Shown here: positions 32,163 to 41,188 of the stretch, piece after piece
Layout of the letters: each line of letters begins with the position of its first letter
Numbering within the stretch: the stretch's first letter is position 1
Assembly: GCA_050433985.1 (NCBI GenBank)
Contig: JBNPWE010000005.1
Span: forward strand, 1 to 64,000
Source of the DNA: JACIYW01 sp014359745
GTDB taxonomy: Bacteria > Pseudomonadota > Alphaproteobacteria > Rhodobacterales > Rhodobacteraceae
DNA: 64,000 bases
Direction of reading: 5' to 3'
The notes under the pieces: generated by a model
Told to the model about the DNA's origin: nothing
Database searches by the model: none
What the model saw: the letters and a program-made list of their open reading frames with translations, nothing else
Program-made: the position numbers and the translations under genes

Positions 32163-35100
32163 ATGCGCGAGCAGGCGCGGGTGGTGGCGGTTCTTGGCCC
32201 GACCAACACCGGCAAGACCCATTATGCCATTGAACGGATGCTGGCGCATCGCACCGGCGTCATCGGCCTGCCGCTGCGGCTTCTGGCGCGCGAGGTTTAT
32301 GACCGCATCGTCGGCTTGCGCGGCCCCTCGGTGGTGGCGCTGATCACCGGCGAGGAACGGATCGTGCCCGACCGGGTGAAATACTGGGTCTGCACGGTCG
32401 AAGCGATGCCAACCGGGATCGGCGCCGATTTCGTGGCGGTGGACGAGATACAGCTTTGCGCCGATGCCGACCGGGGCCATGTGTTCACCGAACGCCTTCT
32501 GGGCGCGCGCGGGTTGCATGAGACGCTGTTCCTGGGGTCAGACACGATGCGCGGCGCGATTGCGGCCCTTGTGCCCGGCGTGCAGTTCCTGTCGCGCCCG
32601 CGCCTGTCGGATCTGGCGTATTCAGGTTCGAAAAAGATAAGCCGGATGCCGCCACGTTCGGCAATTGTCGGGTTTTCGGTTGAAAATGTGTATGCCATCG
32701 CGGAACTGATCCGACGCCAGAAAGGCGGCTGCGCGGTGGTGATGGGTGCGCTTAGCCCCCGCACCCGCAACGCGCAGGTGGCGCTTTATCAAAATGGCGA
32801 TGTGGATTATCTGGTGGCGACCGATGCCATCGGCATGGGGCTGAACCTTGATATCCATCATGTCGCCTTTTCGGCGCTGTCCAAATTCGACGGCCACCGC
32901 ATGCGCCCGCTTTACCCCCATGAACTGGCGCAGATCGCCGGGCGGGCCGGGCGCCACATGAACCCCGGCAGCTTCGGCGTGACGGGCGAGGCGCGCGCGC
33001 CCGACCCCGAGGTGATCGCCGCCATCGAGGATCACCGCTTTGAACCCGTCACCCGGCTGCACTGGCGCAACGCCGCCCTGTCGTTTGGCAGCATCGACCG
33101 GCTGATTGCCTCGCTTGAAAGCTATACGCATCACGACTGGCTGACGCGGGTGCGCGAATCGGACGATCTGCGCGCCCTGCGCGCCCTTGCCGCCATGCCA
33201 GAGGTGCGCGACCGGGTGCAGGGCGGCCGCGATGTGCATCTGTTGTGGGATGTGTGCACCATCCCCGATTTTCGCGGCATCTCGGCGGGCGATCATGCCG
33301 GCCTTCTGGCCCGCATCTTTGACTTTCTGCAGGGCGGTGGCCTGGTGCCTGATGACTGGATCGCCCGCCAGATTGCCCGCATCGACCGGGTGGATGGCGA
33401 TATTGACACAGTTTCGCGCCGTTTGGCGGATATCCGCACCTGGACCTATATCGCGCAGCGTCGCGGGTGGGTAAATGACGAAACCCATTGGCGCGGGGCG
33501 ACTCGCGCGGTAGAAGACCGATTGTCGGATGCGTTGCACGCGCGGCTGACGCAGCGATTTGTGGACCGGCGCACATCCGTGCTGCTGCGCCGGCTCAATC
33601 AGAAGGAGAGCCTTGTGGCCGAGGTGAACGACAAGGGCGACGTGACGATAGAGGGCGAATTCATCGGTCGTCTGGAAGGTTTTCGCTTTCGCACCGATGC
33701 CAGCGCATCGGGGGAAGAGGCAAAGACGCTGCGCGCCGCCAGCCTTGCCGCGCTGCGCCCGCAGTTTCATCTGCGCGCCGATCGTTTCTACAACGCCCCC
33801 GACACCGAAATGGATTACACCGAACAGGGTGGCCTGATGTGGGGCGATCAGGCGGTCGGCAAGCTGGTCGCCGGGGCCGAGGCGCTGCGCCCCAAGGTTG
33901 AGGCCTTTGTCGATGAAGACGCGGGCGAGGAGGTGGCCGAAAAGGTCCGCCGCCGCCTGCAACATTTCATCGACCGCAAGATCGCCGCGCTTTTCGATCC
34001 GCTGCTGGCGCTGGGGCGTGATGAAACGCTGACCGGGCTGGCGCGCGGGTTCGCGTTCCGGCTGACCGAGAATTTCGGCATCCTGCCCCGCGATCAGGTC
34101 GCCGAAGAGGTGCGCGCCCTTGATCAAGAGGCGCGCGGTTCCCTGCGCAAGCACGGGGTGCGGTTCGGGCAGTTCACGGTGTTTCTGCCGCTCCTGCTCA
34201 AACCCGCGCCGACGCGGCTGCGGCTTGTGCTGTGGTCGCTGGCACAGGGCTTGCAGGAATTTCCCGAAAGCCCGCCGCCGGGCCTGGTCACGATCCCCAA
34301 CATCCCCGATGTGCCCGATGCGCATTACCAGTTGGCGGGTTATCGCCCGTCGGGGGCGCGCGCGATCCGCATCGACATGCTGGAACGGCTGGCCGATCTG
34401 TTGCGCGCCAAGGACAGCCGCGCGGGGTTCGAGGCGGCGGGTGACATGTTGTCGATCACCGGCCTGTCACTGGAACAGTTTGTCGATCTGATGGGCGGAT
34501 TGGGCTATCGGGCCGAACGCGGCGAGCGGCCAAAAGCGCGGCCTTTGCCCGATGCGGGCCAGATCGCGGCCCCCGATCCGGTCAAGGCCCCCGATCCCGA
34601 TCCGGTCAAGGCCCCCGATCCCGTCGAAACCCCCGACCCCGCCGCCCCGGCAGAGGTTCCGGGCCGCCCCGATGAGGTTCCGGCCCCCCTCCCGCCGGAA
34701 GTCCCGGTCGAGTCTCCGCCTGAATCGCCCGCGGAACCGCCGGTAGAGCTGCCCGACAACCCCGGCGCGGAAACTGCTGCACAACCGGATGCCGGCCCTG
34801 CCGAACCCGCCGCGCCGGTGGAAACCGAGGTGTTCTTTACCTTCCGCTGGGGCCCGCAGCGCCCGCCCCGCCAAAACCGCCCCCCCCGCAAGGGCCGCGC
34901 AGCCGAAGCCGTCGCACCCGCAGATGCCCCGGCGGAACCGGCGCGCAAGGATCGCCGCGACAACCGGCAAAAGGCCGGGCCCGGCGACGGATCGCGGCAC
35001 CGCGACGCCGACAGTCCGCAGGGGGGCAAGCCGCAGGGGGGCAAGCCGCAAGGGGACAGGCCGCGTGGCCACAAACCCGGCCACAAACCCGGCGCGAAAT

Positions 35101-35216
35101 CCGCAAATCGCCAGAACGATCAGCGCCAGGTCCACGAATCCCGTCCGCCGCGCGAGCAAAAGATCGACCCCGACAACCCGTTCGCGGTGCTGGCTGCGTT
35201 GAAAAACCGGTTGTGA
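32163..35216 (+). CDS. SUV3-like superfamily 2 helicase with disordered tail
   Basis: This 1017-residue RNA helicase of the alphaproteobacterial SUV3/MgpS-like family has Walker A GPTNTGKT (residues 12-19), a DEIQ box (VAVDEIQLCADADRG), ATDAIGMGLNL and QIAGRAGRH. Suv3-type helical regions follow to about residue 780. Residues about 800-1000 are low in complexity: repeated PDPVKAP units, then a Lys/Arg-rich stretch. A conserved DPDNPFAVLAALKNRL closes the protein. The tail may bind RNA. ATG 32163 is preferred over GTG 32160. Confidence 0.9.
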   Translation: MREQARVVAVLGPTNTGKTHYAIERMLAHRTGVIGLPLRLLAREVYDRIVGLRGPSVVALITGEERIVPDRVKYWVCTVEAMPTGIGADFVAVDEIQLCADADRGHVFTERLLGARGLHETLFLGSDTMRGAIAALVPGVQFLSRPRLSDLAYSGSKKISRMPPRSAIVGFSVENVYAIAELIRRQKGGCAVVMGALSPRTRNAQVALYQNGDVDYLVATDAIGMGLNLDIHHVAFSALSKFDGHRMRPLYPHELAQIAGRAGRHMNPGSFGVTGEARAPDPEVIAAIEDHRFEPVTRLHWRNAALSFGSIDRLIASLESYTHHDWLTRVRESDDLRALRALAAMPEVRDRVQGGRDVHLLWDVCTIPDFRGISAGDHAGLLARIFDFLQGGGLVPDDWIARQIARIDRVDGDIDTVSRRLADIRTWTYIAQRRGWVNDETHWRGATRAVEDRLSDALHARLTQRFVDRRTSVLLRRLNQKESLVAEVNDKGDVTIEGEFIGRLEGFRFRTDASASGEEAKTLRAASLAALRPQFHLRADRFYNAPDTEMDYTEQGGLMWGDQAVGKLVAGAEALRPKVEAFVDEDAGEEVAEKVRRRLQHFIDRKIAALFDPLLALGRDETLTGLARGFAFRLTENFGILPRDQVAEEVRALDQEARGSLRKHGVRFGQFTVFLPLLLKPAPTRLRLVLWSLAQGLQEFPESPPPGLVTIPNIPDVPDAHYQLAGYRPSGARAIRIDMLERLADLLRAKDSRAGFEAAGDMLSITGLSLEQFVDLMGGLGYRAERGERPKARPLPDAGQIAAPDPVKAPDPDPVKAPDPVETPDPAAPAEVPGRPDEVPAPLPPEVPVESPPESPAEPPVELPDNPGAETAAQPDAGPAEPAAPVETEVFFTFRWGPQRPPRQNRPPRKGRAAEAVAPADAPAEPARKDRRDNRQKAGPGDGSRHRDADSPQGGKPQGGKPQGDRPRGHKPGHKPGAKSANRQNDQRQVHESRPPREQKIDPDNPFAVLAALKNRL

Positions 35217-35219
35217 TCC

Positions 35220-35636
35220 TTGCCGGGCGGTTCGGGGCCGGGCACGCCGCAGGGGGGGCGTATCCGGCTTGACAAATGGCTGTGGCACGCGCGCATCTTC
35301 AAGACCCGCAGCCTTGCCACCCGGCAGGTGCAGGCCGGGCACCTGCGGGTCAATGGCGCGAAGGTCTTGAAACCGGCCGCCGTGGTCGGGCCGGGCGATG
35401 TGCTGACCTTTGTTCTGGGGGAACGGACCCGCGTGCTGCGCATCCTTGCCCCCGGTCAGCGGCGTGGATCGGCGCCCGAGGCGCAATTGCTTTATGACGA
35501 CCTGTCGCCCCCCGCGCCCGACCGCGCCAGCCCGGAACACCTGTCTTCGGTCAATCCGGCCTATGACCGGGGGGGGCGGCCCACCAAGAAAGATCGCCGC
35601 ACCCTGGATCAATCGCGCCTGCCACCGCTTGAATGA
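35220..35636 (+). CDS. S4-domain RNA-binding protein (Hsp15-like)
   Basis: This 138-residue protein has an S4 RNA-binding domain at about residues 14-60 (RIRLDKWLWHARIFKTRSLATRQVQAGHLRVNG) and a basic C-terminal tail (RGGRPTKKDRR). Hsp15 relatives rescue stalled 50S subunits carrying peptidyl-tRNA. The start appears to be TTG 35220, 3 nt after the helicase stop; no ATG or GTG precedes the domain in frame. Confidence 0.9.
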   Translation: MPGGSGPGTPQGGRIRLDKWLWHARIFKTRSLATRQVQAGHLRVNGAKVLKPAAVVGPGDVLTFVLGERTRVLRILAPGQRRGSAPEAQLLYDDLSPPAPDRASPEHLSSVNPAYDRGGRPTKKDRRTLDQSRLPPLE

Positions 35637-35684
35637 TCCCCTGTCGTGGTCTAGGTCACGTCTGGATGGATCAATGAGGCTTTC

Positions 35685-36023
35685 ATGACCTATGTGGTGA
35701 CGGACAACTGCATCGCCTGCAAATACACCGACTGCGTCGAGGTGTGCCCGGTGGATTGTTTCTATGAGGGTGAGAACATGCTGGTGATCCATCCCGATGA
35801 ATGCATCGATTGCGGCGTCTGCGAACCCGAATGCCCCGCCGATGCGATCCGCCCCGATACCGAACCCGACATGGACAAATGGGTGGAATTCAACCGCCAG
35901 TATTCCGAGGCCTGGCCGGTGATCGTCACCAAGAAAGACCCGCTGCCCGAAGCCGAGGAACGCGATGGCGAGTCGGGCAAGCTCGACAAGTACTTTTCCA
36001 AGGCACCGGGCGAGGGCGGCTGA
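35685..36023 (+). CDS. fdxA: Ferredoxin FdxA (7Fe-8S type)
   Basis: This 112-residue ferredoxin has N-terminal cysteines at 9, 17 and 21 (CIACKYTDCVEVCPVDC) and a second cluster motif CIDCGVCEPECP, the pattern for one 3Fe-4S and one 4Fe-4S cluster. The tail WVEFNRQYSEAWPVI is conserved in the family. It is commonly next to carD in this order, as here. Confidence 0.96.
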   Translation: MTYVVTDNCIACKYTDCVEVCPVDCFYEGENMLVIHPDECIDCGVCEPECPADAIRPDTEPDMDKWVEFNRQYSEAWPVIVTKKDPLPEAEERDGESGKLDKYFSKAPGEGG

Positions 36024-36080
36024 TTCGCGCCCCCGCCGCCGCGCCGCGCGGATCGCCGCCCGTTGGGGTCATTCGATTGA

Positions 36081-36175
36081 CCGGCGCGCGTGCGGCGGGT
36101 GTGGGATTTGCGTATTTTTTCCAAGATGAAGCGAAACAGCGTTTTCTTGAGTGGTCAAGGTGCCGACCTGATGCC
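36081..36175 (+). repeat. Dispersed intergenic repeat, copy C (full length)
   Basis: In order it contains ACCGGCGCGCG, a GGCGGGTGTGG block, the core GCGTATTTTTTCCAAGATGA (36110-36129), and TTTTCTTGAGTGGTCAAGGTGC. The same order is seen at 41068-41166 and, reversed, at 10576-10660. It lies 58 bp after fdxA. Confidence 0.82.
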
Positions 36176-36266
36176 GCGAGACACGCGCCAAGGCCCGGAC
36201 ACTGGATTTGAAGCAAAATGTCGCGCCAGAAACGTCGTGCTATGAATCGGGGCAAGTTTGTGTTAC

Positions 36267-36296
36267 ATTGACTTCATAATGAACCTGAACCCAGAT
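36267..36296 (+). promoter_or_regulatory. Putative promoter of the carD leader
   Basis: TTGACT (36267-36272) and CAGATA (36291-36296) are 18 bp apart, in an AT-rich patch within the 395-bp fdxA-carD gap. Transcription would begin near 36303, giving a leader of about 115 nt before carD. Confidence 0.45.
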
Positions 36297-36354
36297 AACC
36301 GCGCGCTGTGCTGCTCGCCAGTGTGAGCTGTTCCGTCGAGAAAATACCAGACAC

Positions 36355-36383
36355 CGGAAAGCATGCCTTTCCGATGGTTTTTT
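36355..36383 (+). terminator. Intrinsic terminator inside the carD leader
   Basis: CGGAAAG pairs with CTTTCCG across CATGC (36355-36373), followed by ATGG and six T residues. It stands 35 bp before the carD start, downstream of the putative promoter. Either it attenuates carD, or it ends a separate RNA of about 80 nt. Confidence 0.75.
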
Positions 36384-36418
36384 GTCGGCGGATGGCGGTG
36401 ACATCAAGGACCAACTGA

Positions 36419-36928
36419 ATGACAAAGACAAGAAAAATGGACTTTCGGCCTGATGAATTCGTGGTCTACCCGGCGCATGGCGTCGGCCGGATCATTTCGA
36501 TCGAAGAACAGGAAATTGCCGGCCTTAACCTTGAACTCTTTGTAATTTCCTTTGAAAAAGACAAGATGACCCTGCGGGTGCCCACCCACAAGGCCACGGA
36601 AATCGGCATGCGGTCGCTTTCCAGCCCCGATGTGGTCACCAAGGCGCTTGATACGCTGCGGGGCAAGGCGCGGGTGAAACGCGCGATGTGGGCGCGCCGG
36701 GCGCAGGAATATGAACAGAAGATCAATTCGGGCGATCTGTTGTCGATTGCCGAAGTGGTCCGGGATCTGCACCGCTCTGACGACCAGCGCGAACAGTCCT
36801 ATTCCGAACGCCAGCTTTACGAGGCGGCGCTGGAACGGCTGACGCGCGAGGTTGCCGCCGTTTCCGGCGAGGATGAGGTGAACGCCCAGCGCCGGGTTGA
36901 CAACGTGCTGGTGTCGCGCGCCGCCTGA
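36419..36928 (+). CDS. carD: CarD-family transcription regulator
   Basis: This 169-residue protein has an N-terminal RNA-polymerase-interaction domain (FVVYPAHGVGRIISIEEQEI, then FEKDKMTLRVPTHKA) and a helical DNA-binding C-terminal domain with AMWARRAQEYEQKINSGDLLSIAEVVRDL. CarD binds the polymerase beta subunit and stabilises open complexes; in Rhodobacter it activates many promoters that lack the usual T at the end of the -10 box. A bidirectional terminator follows. Confidence 0.95.
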   Translation: MTKTRKMDFRPDEFVVYPAHGVGRIISIEEQEIAGLNLELFVISFEKDKMTLRVPTHKATEIGMRSLSSPDVVTKALDTLRGKARVKRAMWARRAQEYEQKINSGDLLSIAEVVRDLHRSDDQREQSYSERQLYEAALERLTREVAAVSGEDEVNAQRRVDNVLVSRAA

Positions 36929-36951
36929 TTTCGCCTGTCGGTTCCACCCTG

Positions 36952-36980
36952 AAACCGCGCCCCCACCGGGCGCGGTTTTT
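36952..36980. terminator. Terminator between carD and the antiporter gene
   Basis: AACCGCGCCC pairs with GGGCGCGGTT, followed by TTTTT on the plus strand and preceded by AA on it. It lies between two converging genes and mainly serves carD. Confidence 0.88.
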
Positions 36981-37003
36981 CCATGCGCGGGCCTTTGGGG
37001 CCG

Positions 37004-38911
37004 TCACGACGCCTTGCGCTGCGCCGCGGTTTCGCGGTTCTGAAGATGTTCCAGCAGGGCGGTTTCCAGATCGGCGTCAAACTGCCGCGACCGCGCCACA
37101 TAGGCCTCGTTCTCGTGGACGGGCACACCGGGGCGCCACACTTTCGCCAGTTCGCGCAGCGCCTTGCGGTCTTCCTTGTAATAGGTCTGCGACAGTTGCG
37201 CGGCCTCGTATTCGGTAAAGCCGCTGTTTTCCAGCACATAGCGCCCGGCCCGGATCGAGGCGTCAAAGGTTTCGCGCACGATGTCATCGGCGCCCGCCGC
37301 GTGCAGTTCGAACACATTCACCCGGTCATGGGCGCGGGCGACGATGTGGATGTCGGGGCGCACCGCGCGGGCGTAGCGCACGATGCGGATTGCCGCCTCT
37401 CGGCTGTCAACGGCGACCACCAGCACATCGGCGGCGCCCAGACCGGCGGCTTGCAGCAATTCGGGGCGGGCCGGATCGCCAAAGAAGCCCTTGACCCCGA
37501 AGCGGCGCATCAACTGGATCGTGGCCATGTCGCTGTCGAGCACCACGGTGTTGACCCCGCTCATCCGCACCAGCCTGTTCACCACCTGCCCGAATCGCCC
37601 GATGCCGGCGATGATCACCCGGCCCTGTTCGTCGATCTCGTCCGCCGCTGCCTCGGGGCCGCGCGCATCGCCTGACCGGCGCGCGACCGCCTCATAGAGG
37701 ATGAACAGAACCGGGGTCAGCAGCATCGAGAAGCCAACCACCAGCAGCACCACCTGCGCGATCGCCTGGCTCAGCACGTTTTGTTGCAACGAAAAGCTGA
37801 TCAGCAGGAACCCGAATTCCCCCGCCTGCGCCAGCCCCAGCGTGAACAGCCAGCGGTCGCGCCCGCGCAGCCGGAACAAGGCCGCCAGCACGAACAGGAT
37901 CACCCCCTTGAGCGCGATCAACCCCAGCGTCAGCCCCAGGATCAGCAGCGGATCCTGCCAGAAGAACCAGAAATCGATCCCCGCGCCCACGGTGATGAAA
38001 AACAGCCCCAGCAACAGCCCCTTGAACGGTTCGATATCGGCGACAAGCTGATGCCGGAATTCCGAGTTGGCCAGCACCACCCCCGCCAGAAACGTTCCCA
38101 GCGCCGGCGACAGCCCGACAAGCGTCATCAGAAACGCGATGCCGAGCACGATCAGCAGCGAAATGAAGGTCGACATCTCGGGCAGGCGCGCCGCGTGAAC
38201 AAAGCGAAATACCGGCCGCGTCAGGTAATGCCCGCCCAGCATGATCGCGGTGACGATGCCAAGGGTCAGCACCGTCACGCTCCAGCCCGGCATGTCGGCG
38301 ACCATGCGTATCAGGGTGTCGGCAAGGGCCGGGGCCTCGATGATCTTGTCGCCCGGATTTTCCGCCGCCCCCGCCATGGTCGGCGTCGGCGCCACCGGGT
38401 GCAGCGCCAGCAGCGGCACCACCGCCAGCATCGGCACAACCGCGATATCCTGCGTCAGCAGCACCGCGAAGGTCGATCGCCCGCCCGCCGACCGCATCAG
38501 ATTCTTTTCGTTGAGCGTCTGCAACACGATGGCTGTGGACGACAGCGACAGGATCATCCCCACCGCCAGGCTGATCTGCCAGCTTTCGCCCAGCCAGATG
38601 CCAACCCCCGTCACCGCCGCCATGGTCAGCATGACCTGCAACCCGCCAAGGCCCAGCAGGCGGTGCCGCATGCTCCACAATACCCGCGGTTCCAGCTCCA
38701 GGCCGATGACGAACAGCATCAGCACCACGCCGAATTCGGCGACATGCTGCAAATCGGCGGTTTCCGATCCCACCAGCCCCAGCACCGGCCCGATCAATAT
38801 CCCCGCCGCCAGATAGCCCAGAACCGATCCAAGCCCCAGGCGGACCGCCACCGGCACGATCACCACCGCCGCCAGAAGATAGATCGATGCCTGAAACAGT
38901 ATACCTTCCAT
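37004..38911 (-). CDS. KefB/KefC-type monovalent cation:proton antiporter
   Basis: This 635-residue CPA2 antiporter has about 12 membrane segments in residues 1-390, including LQHVAEFGVVLMLFVIGLEL and LGTFLAGVVLANSEFRHQL. A cytoplasmic TrkA-N/RCK nucleotide-binding domain starts near 410 (RVIIAGIGRFGQVVNRL). It probably exports K+ in exchange for H+, gated by ligand binding to the RCK domain. No kefF/kefG-type ancillary gene is adjacent. Confidence 0.92.
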   Translation of the reverse strand: MEGILFQASIYLLAAVVIVPVAVRLGLGSVLGYLAAGILIGPVLGLVGSETADLQHVAEFGVVLMLFVIGLELEPRVLWSMRHRLLGLGGLQVMLTMAAVTGVGIWLGESWQISLAVGMILSLSSTAIVLQTLNEKNLMRSAGGRSTFAVLLTQDIAVVPMLAVVPLLALHPVAPTPTMAGAAENPGDKIIEAPALADTLIRMVADMPGWSVTVLTLGIVTAIMLGGHYLTRPVFRFVHAARLPEMSTFISLLIVLGIAFLMTLVGLSPALGTFLAGVVLANSEFRHQLVADIEPFKGLLLGLFFITVGAGIDFWFFWQDPLLILGLTLGLIALKGVILFVLAALFRLRGRDRWLFTLGLAQAGEFGFLLISFSLQQNVLSQAIAQVVLLVVGFSMLLTPVLFILYEAVARRSGDARGPEAAADEIDEQGRVIIAGIGRFGQVVNRLVRMSGVNTVVLDSDMATIQLMRRFGVKGFFGDPARPELLQAAGLGAADVLVVAVDSREAAIRIVRYARAVRPDIHIVARAHDRVNVFELHAAGADDIVRETFDASIRAGRYVLENSGFTEYEAAQLSQTYYKEDRKALRELAKVWRPGVPVHENEAYVARSRQFDADLETALLEHLQNRETAAQRKAS

Positions 38912-38944
38912 CGCCGCCCTTACCCCGCCGCCCTTTCCGCCACC

Positions 38945-39103
38945 CTATGTCGGCAGGGCGGCATCCACCTTGAACTGATCCATCACGATCTGGCTTTGCA
39001 CCCGCGCCACCGCCCGATGCGGCAGCAGGATCTGCTGGATCAGTATGTTCAGGGCCGACAGGTCGGCGCAATAGACGCGCAGCAGATAATCCGCCCATCC
39101 CGA
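38945..39103 (-). pseudogene. Lrp/AsnC regulator remnant (C-terminal end only)
   Basis: About 52 residues match the C-terminal ligand-binding domain of Lrp/AsnC regulators: WADYLLRVYCADLSALNILI, then LLPHRAVARVQSQIV and the usual final ALPT before the stop. Upstream in this frame the sequence loses any resemblance, and no helix-turn-helix is found before the next gene begins at 39269. It is a decayed or truncated gene between two intact genes. Confidence 0.72.
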
Positions 39104-39268
39104 CCCGGTCCGGCCGTCGCGGCCGCAATCCCCCCTCTTCCGGGGTGCCCGATCCCGGCAGCACGAACCGCGCAGGATGGCGGATCGAAAGCCCTCGGGT
39201 ATCCACGACATTCCGGCCTGATCGGGCAATATCAGGCAACAGATCGGCAATGTGATCTTCCGGCAGGT

Positions 39269-40444
39269 TCACCACGTCGATCCAAGGAGGGCCGCGGTCG
39301 GCCAGGCGTCGGCGGGCAGGCCCAGGCGGATCTGTTCCTTTTGCACGGCGCTGCGGGTCATTTCGCCCAAGACCCCGTCGATGCCGCCCACATCATGGCC
39401 CCGCGCGGCCAGCCTGCGTTGCAGGTCGATCATCTGATCGCCTGACAGGGCGGGATCGGGGTTGCCCGCCGCATAGACCGGCGCGCCGGTCAGCCGGGTG
39501 GCGAAATAGGCGGCGGTGGTGACATAGACAAAGCTCTTGTTCCAGCCAAACAGCACCCGGAAATTCGGATAGGCCAGAAACGCCGGCCCCTTGCGCCCCT
39601 GCGGCAGCAGCAATGCCGCGCGCAGATCGCGGGGCAGGGGGCCGTTGCGGGGGGTGATCCCCAGCGCGGCCCAGTCGCCCACGCTCAATTCCTTGTCCAG
39701 CCCGCTTTTCGCCCAGTCGAAATCGCCGGGCACCACCACCTCTTGCAGCCAGGGCTGACCGGCGCGCCAGCCCAGATCGCGCAGCAGCCGCGCCCCCGAC
39801 AGGATCGCATCGGGCACCGAGGTTTTCAGCGTGACGCGCCCGTCACCATCGCCATCCACGCCGCGTTCCAGAATATCGGCGGGCAGCATCTGCACCTGCC
39901 CGATTTCCCCCGCCCAGGCCCCGGTGGTGCGGTCGGGATCAAATTCACCGCGCCGGGCCAGTTCCAGCGCGGCAAGGATTTGCGGGCGGAACAGGTCCGG
40001 CCGCCGACAATCATGCGCCAGCGTGATCAGCGCATCGCGGGTGTTGAAATCGCCCTGCACCGCGCCGAAATCGGTTTCGAACGCCCAGAACGCCAGCAGG
40101 ATGCCGCGAGAAACGCCATACTCCCGCTCTGCCCGGTCGAAAAGCGCGTCATGGCGGCGGGCATGGTCGGTGCCCTTGCGCATCCGGTCGGCGCTGATCA
40201 GCGCGCGGGAAAAATCGAGGAATGTCCGCCGGAACACCCCCTGCGCCCGGTCGGCCCGCAACACCGCCCCATCCTGCCGCGCGCCGCGAAAGAATGCGTC
40301 AACCACCGCGGGTGGATGGCCCCGCGCCAGCGCCTCGGCCCGCAGGCCCTTGACAAAACTGTCAAAGCTTCCGCCGCACCCCTGCGCCGCCAAGCTGGCG
40401 GGGATCAGCAAAAGCAGCGTTGCCAGAACCGGAATGGTGCGCAT
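39269..40444 (-). CDS. Lytic murein transglycosylase (MltB type)
   Basis: This 391-residue periplasmic enzyme cleaves the glycan strand to 1,6-anhydro products. It has a signal peptide (about 1-22, ending SLAAQ), a catalytic Glu in FWAFETDFGAVQGDF, the GEIGQVQMLP motif, and a C-terminal peptidoglycan-binding domain (about 330-391, IDLQRRLAARGHDVGGIDGVLG). ATG 40444 has GAGG 5 nt upstream; the adjacent ATG 40447 is too close. Confidence 0.93.
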   Translation of the reverse strand: MRTIPVLATLLLLIPASLAAQGCGGSFDSFVKGLRAEALARGHPPAVVDAFFRGARQDGAVLRADRAQGVFRRTFLDFSRALISADRMRKGTDHARRHDALFDRAEREYGVSRGILLAFWAFETDFGAVQGDFNTRDALITLAHDCRRPDLFRPQILAALELARRGEFDPDRTTGAWAGEIGQVQMLPADILERGVDGDGDGRVTLKTSVPDAILSGARLLRDLGWRAGQPWLQEVVVPGDFDWAKSGLDKELSVGDWAALGITPRNGPLPRDLRAALLLPQGRKGPAFLAYPNFRVLFGWNKSFVYVTTAAYFATRLTGAPVYAAGNPDPALSGDQMIDLQRRLAARGHDVGGIDGVLGEMTRSAVQKEQIRLGLPADAWPTAALLGSTW

Positions 40445-40564
40445 CATGCCTCGTGTTCTTGTGTCGGGCACAGGTCAGCATCATCATCGGCCTGCGTCAA
40501 GGCCACGCGGGATTTTGCAACCATAGGCTGTAAATCGCTGAAACCGCCGCCACGGCGTCCAAAG

Positions 40565-40593
40565 TTGATGCCAGCCTCGCTTTTTCGTGATAA
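40565..40593 (+). promoter_or_regulatory. Putative promoter of the receiver-domain gene
   Basis: TTGATG (40565-40570) and TGATAA (40588-40593) are 17 bp apart, about 75 bp before the start codon of the lone receiver protein, in the divergent gap with the transglycosylase gene. Confidence 0.45.
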
Positions 40594-40670
40594 AATGATC
40601 TATCAGATACAGAAATTCAAATGCGGTATGCCGCGTTCCGCAGGGAAGCCGGGTTGGGGCGGGATTGGCC

Positions 40671-41033
40671 ATGCAGGTTCTTATCGTCGAGCCGAACCAG
40701 ACCCTGACAGAGGATTGGCGCAGCCGCATCGCCGTGTTTGCCGAAAAGGTGTTTCTTGCCACCGATCAGGCCGAGGCGGTGGATGTTCTGCGCCATCACG
40801 ACATTCAGGTGATCGTGCTTGACCTGATTCTGGGCAATGGCAGCGCCCTGGCGGTGGCCGATTTCGCCAGCTACCGCCGCCCCGATGCGCGGGTTGTGTT
40901 CGTCACCGGGGCGCGGGTGTTTTCCGATGGGTCGATCTTCAACCACAGCCCCAACGCCTGCGCCTTTCTGCCCAAGGCCACCCCGCCCGATGATCTGGCG
41001 ATGATGGTGGAATACCACGGCCGCGCGTCCTGA
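40671..41033 (+). CDS. Stand-alone response-regulator receiver domain
   Basis: This 120-residue single-domain receiver has the phosphoacceptor Asp in IQVIVLDLILGNGSAL, a switch Thr in VVFVTGARVF and the conserved Lys in FLPKATPPDDL. The usual acidic pair near the N-terminus is reduced to VEPNQT. No output domain or kinase is nearby, so it probably modulates a partner encoded elsewhere. ATG 40671 is preferred over TTG 40665. Confidence 0.82.
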   Translation: MQVLIVEPNQTLTEDWRSRIAVFAEKVFLATDQAEAVDVLRHHDIQVIVLDLILGNGSALAVADFASYRRPDARVVFVTGARVFSDGSIFNHSPNACAFLPKATPPDDLAMMVEYHGRAS

Positions 41034-41067
41034 AGGGTCAGGGGATTTCAGTCAGTGGCGGCATTTC

Positions 41068-41166
41068 ATTCACCGGCGCGCGCGCGGCGGGTGTGGAAAA
41101 TGAGTATTTGAGCCAAGATGAAACAAGATGAAATGAGCAAGTGTTTTCTTGTGCGGTCAGGGTGCG
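41068..41166 (+). repeat. Dispersed intergenic repeat, copy D (full length)
   Basis: It carries CACCGGCGCGCG, GGCGGGTGTGG, a core variant GAGTATTTGAGCCAAGATGA (41103-41122), an extra short repeat of AAGATGAAA, and TTTTCTTGTGCGGTCAGGGTGC. It lies between the converging receiver and hydroquinone-reductase genes. Confidence 0.82.
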
Positions 41167-41188
41167 GATACGTCGGGCGCAACACGCG

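Noticed and set aside
37781..39445. 554-codon plus-strand frame
   Set aside because: It is a shadow of the KefB/C gene on the other strand, rich in His/Gln/Arg as expected from antisense GC-rich DNA.
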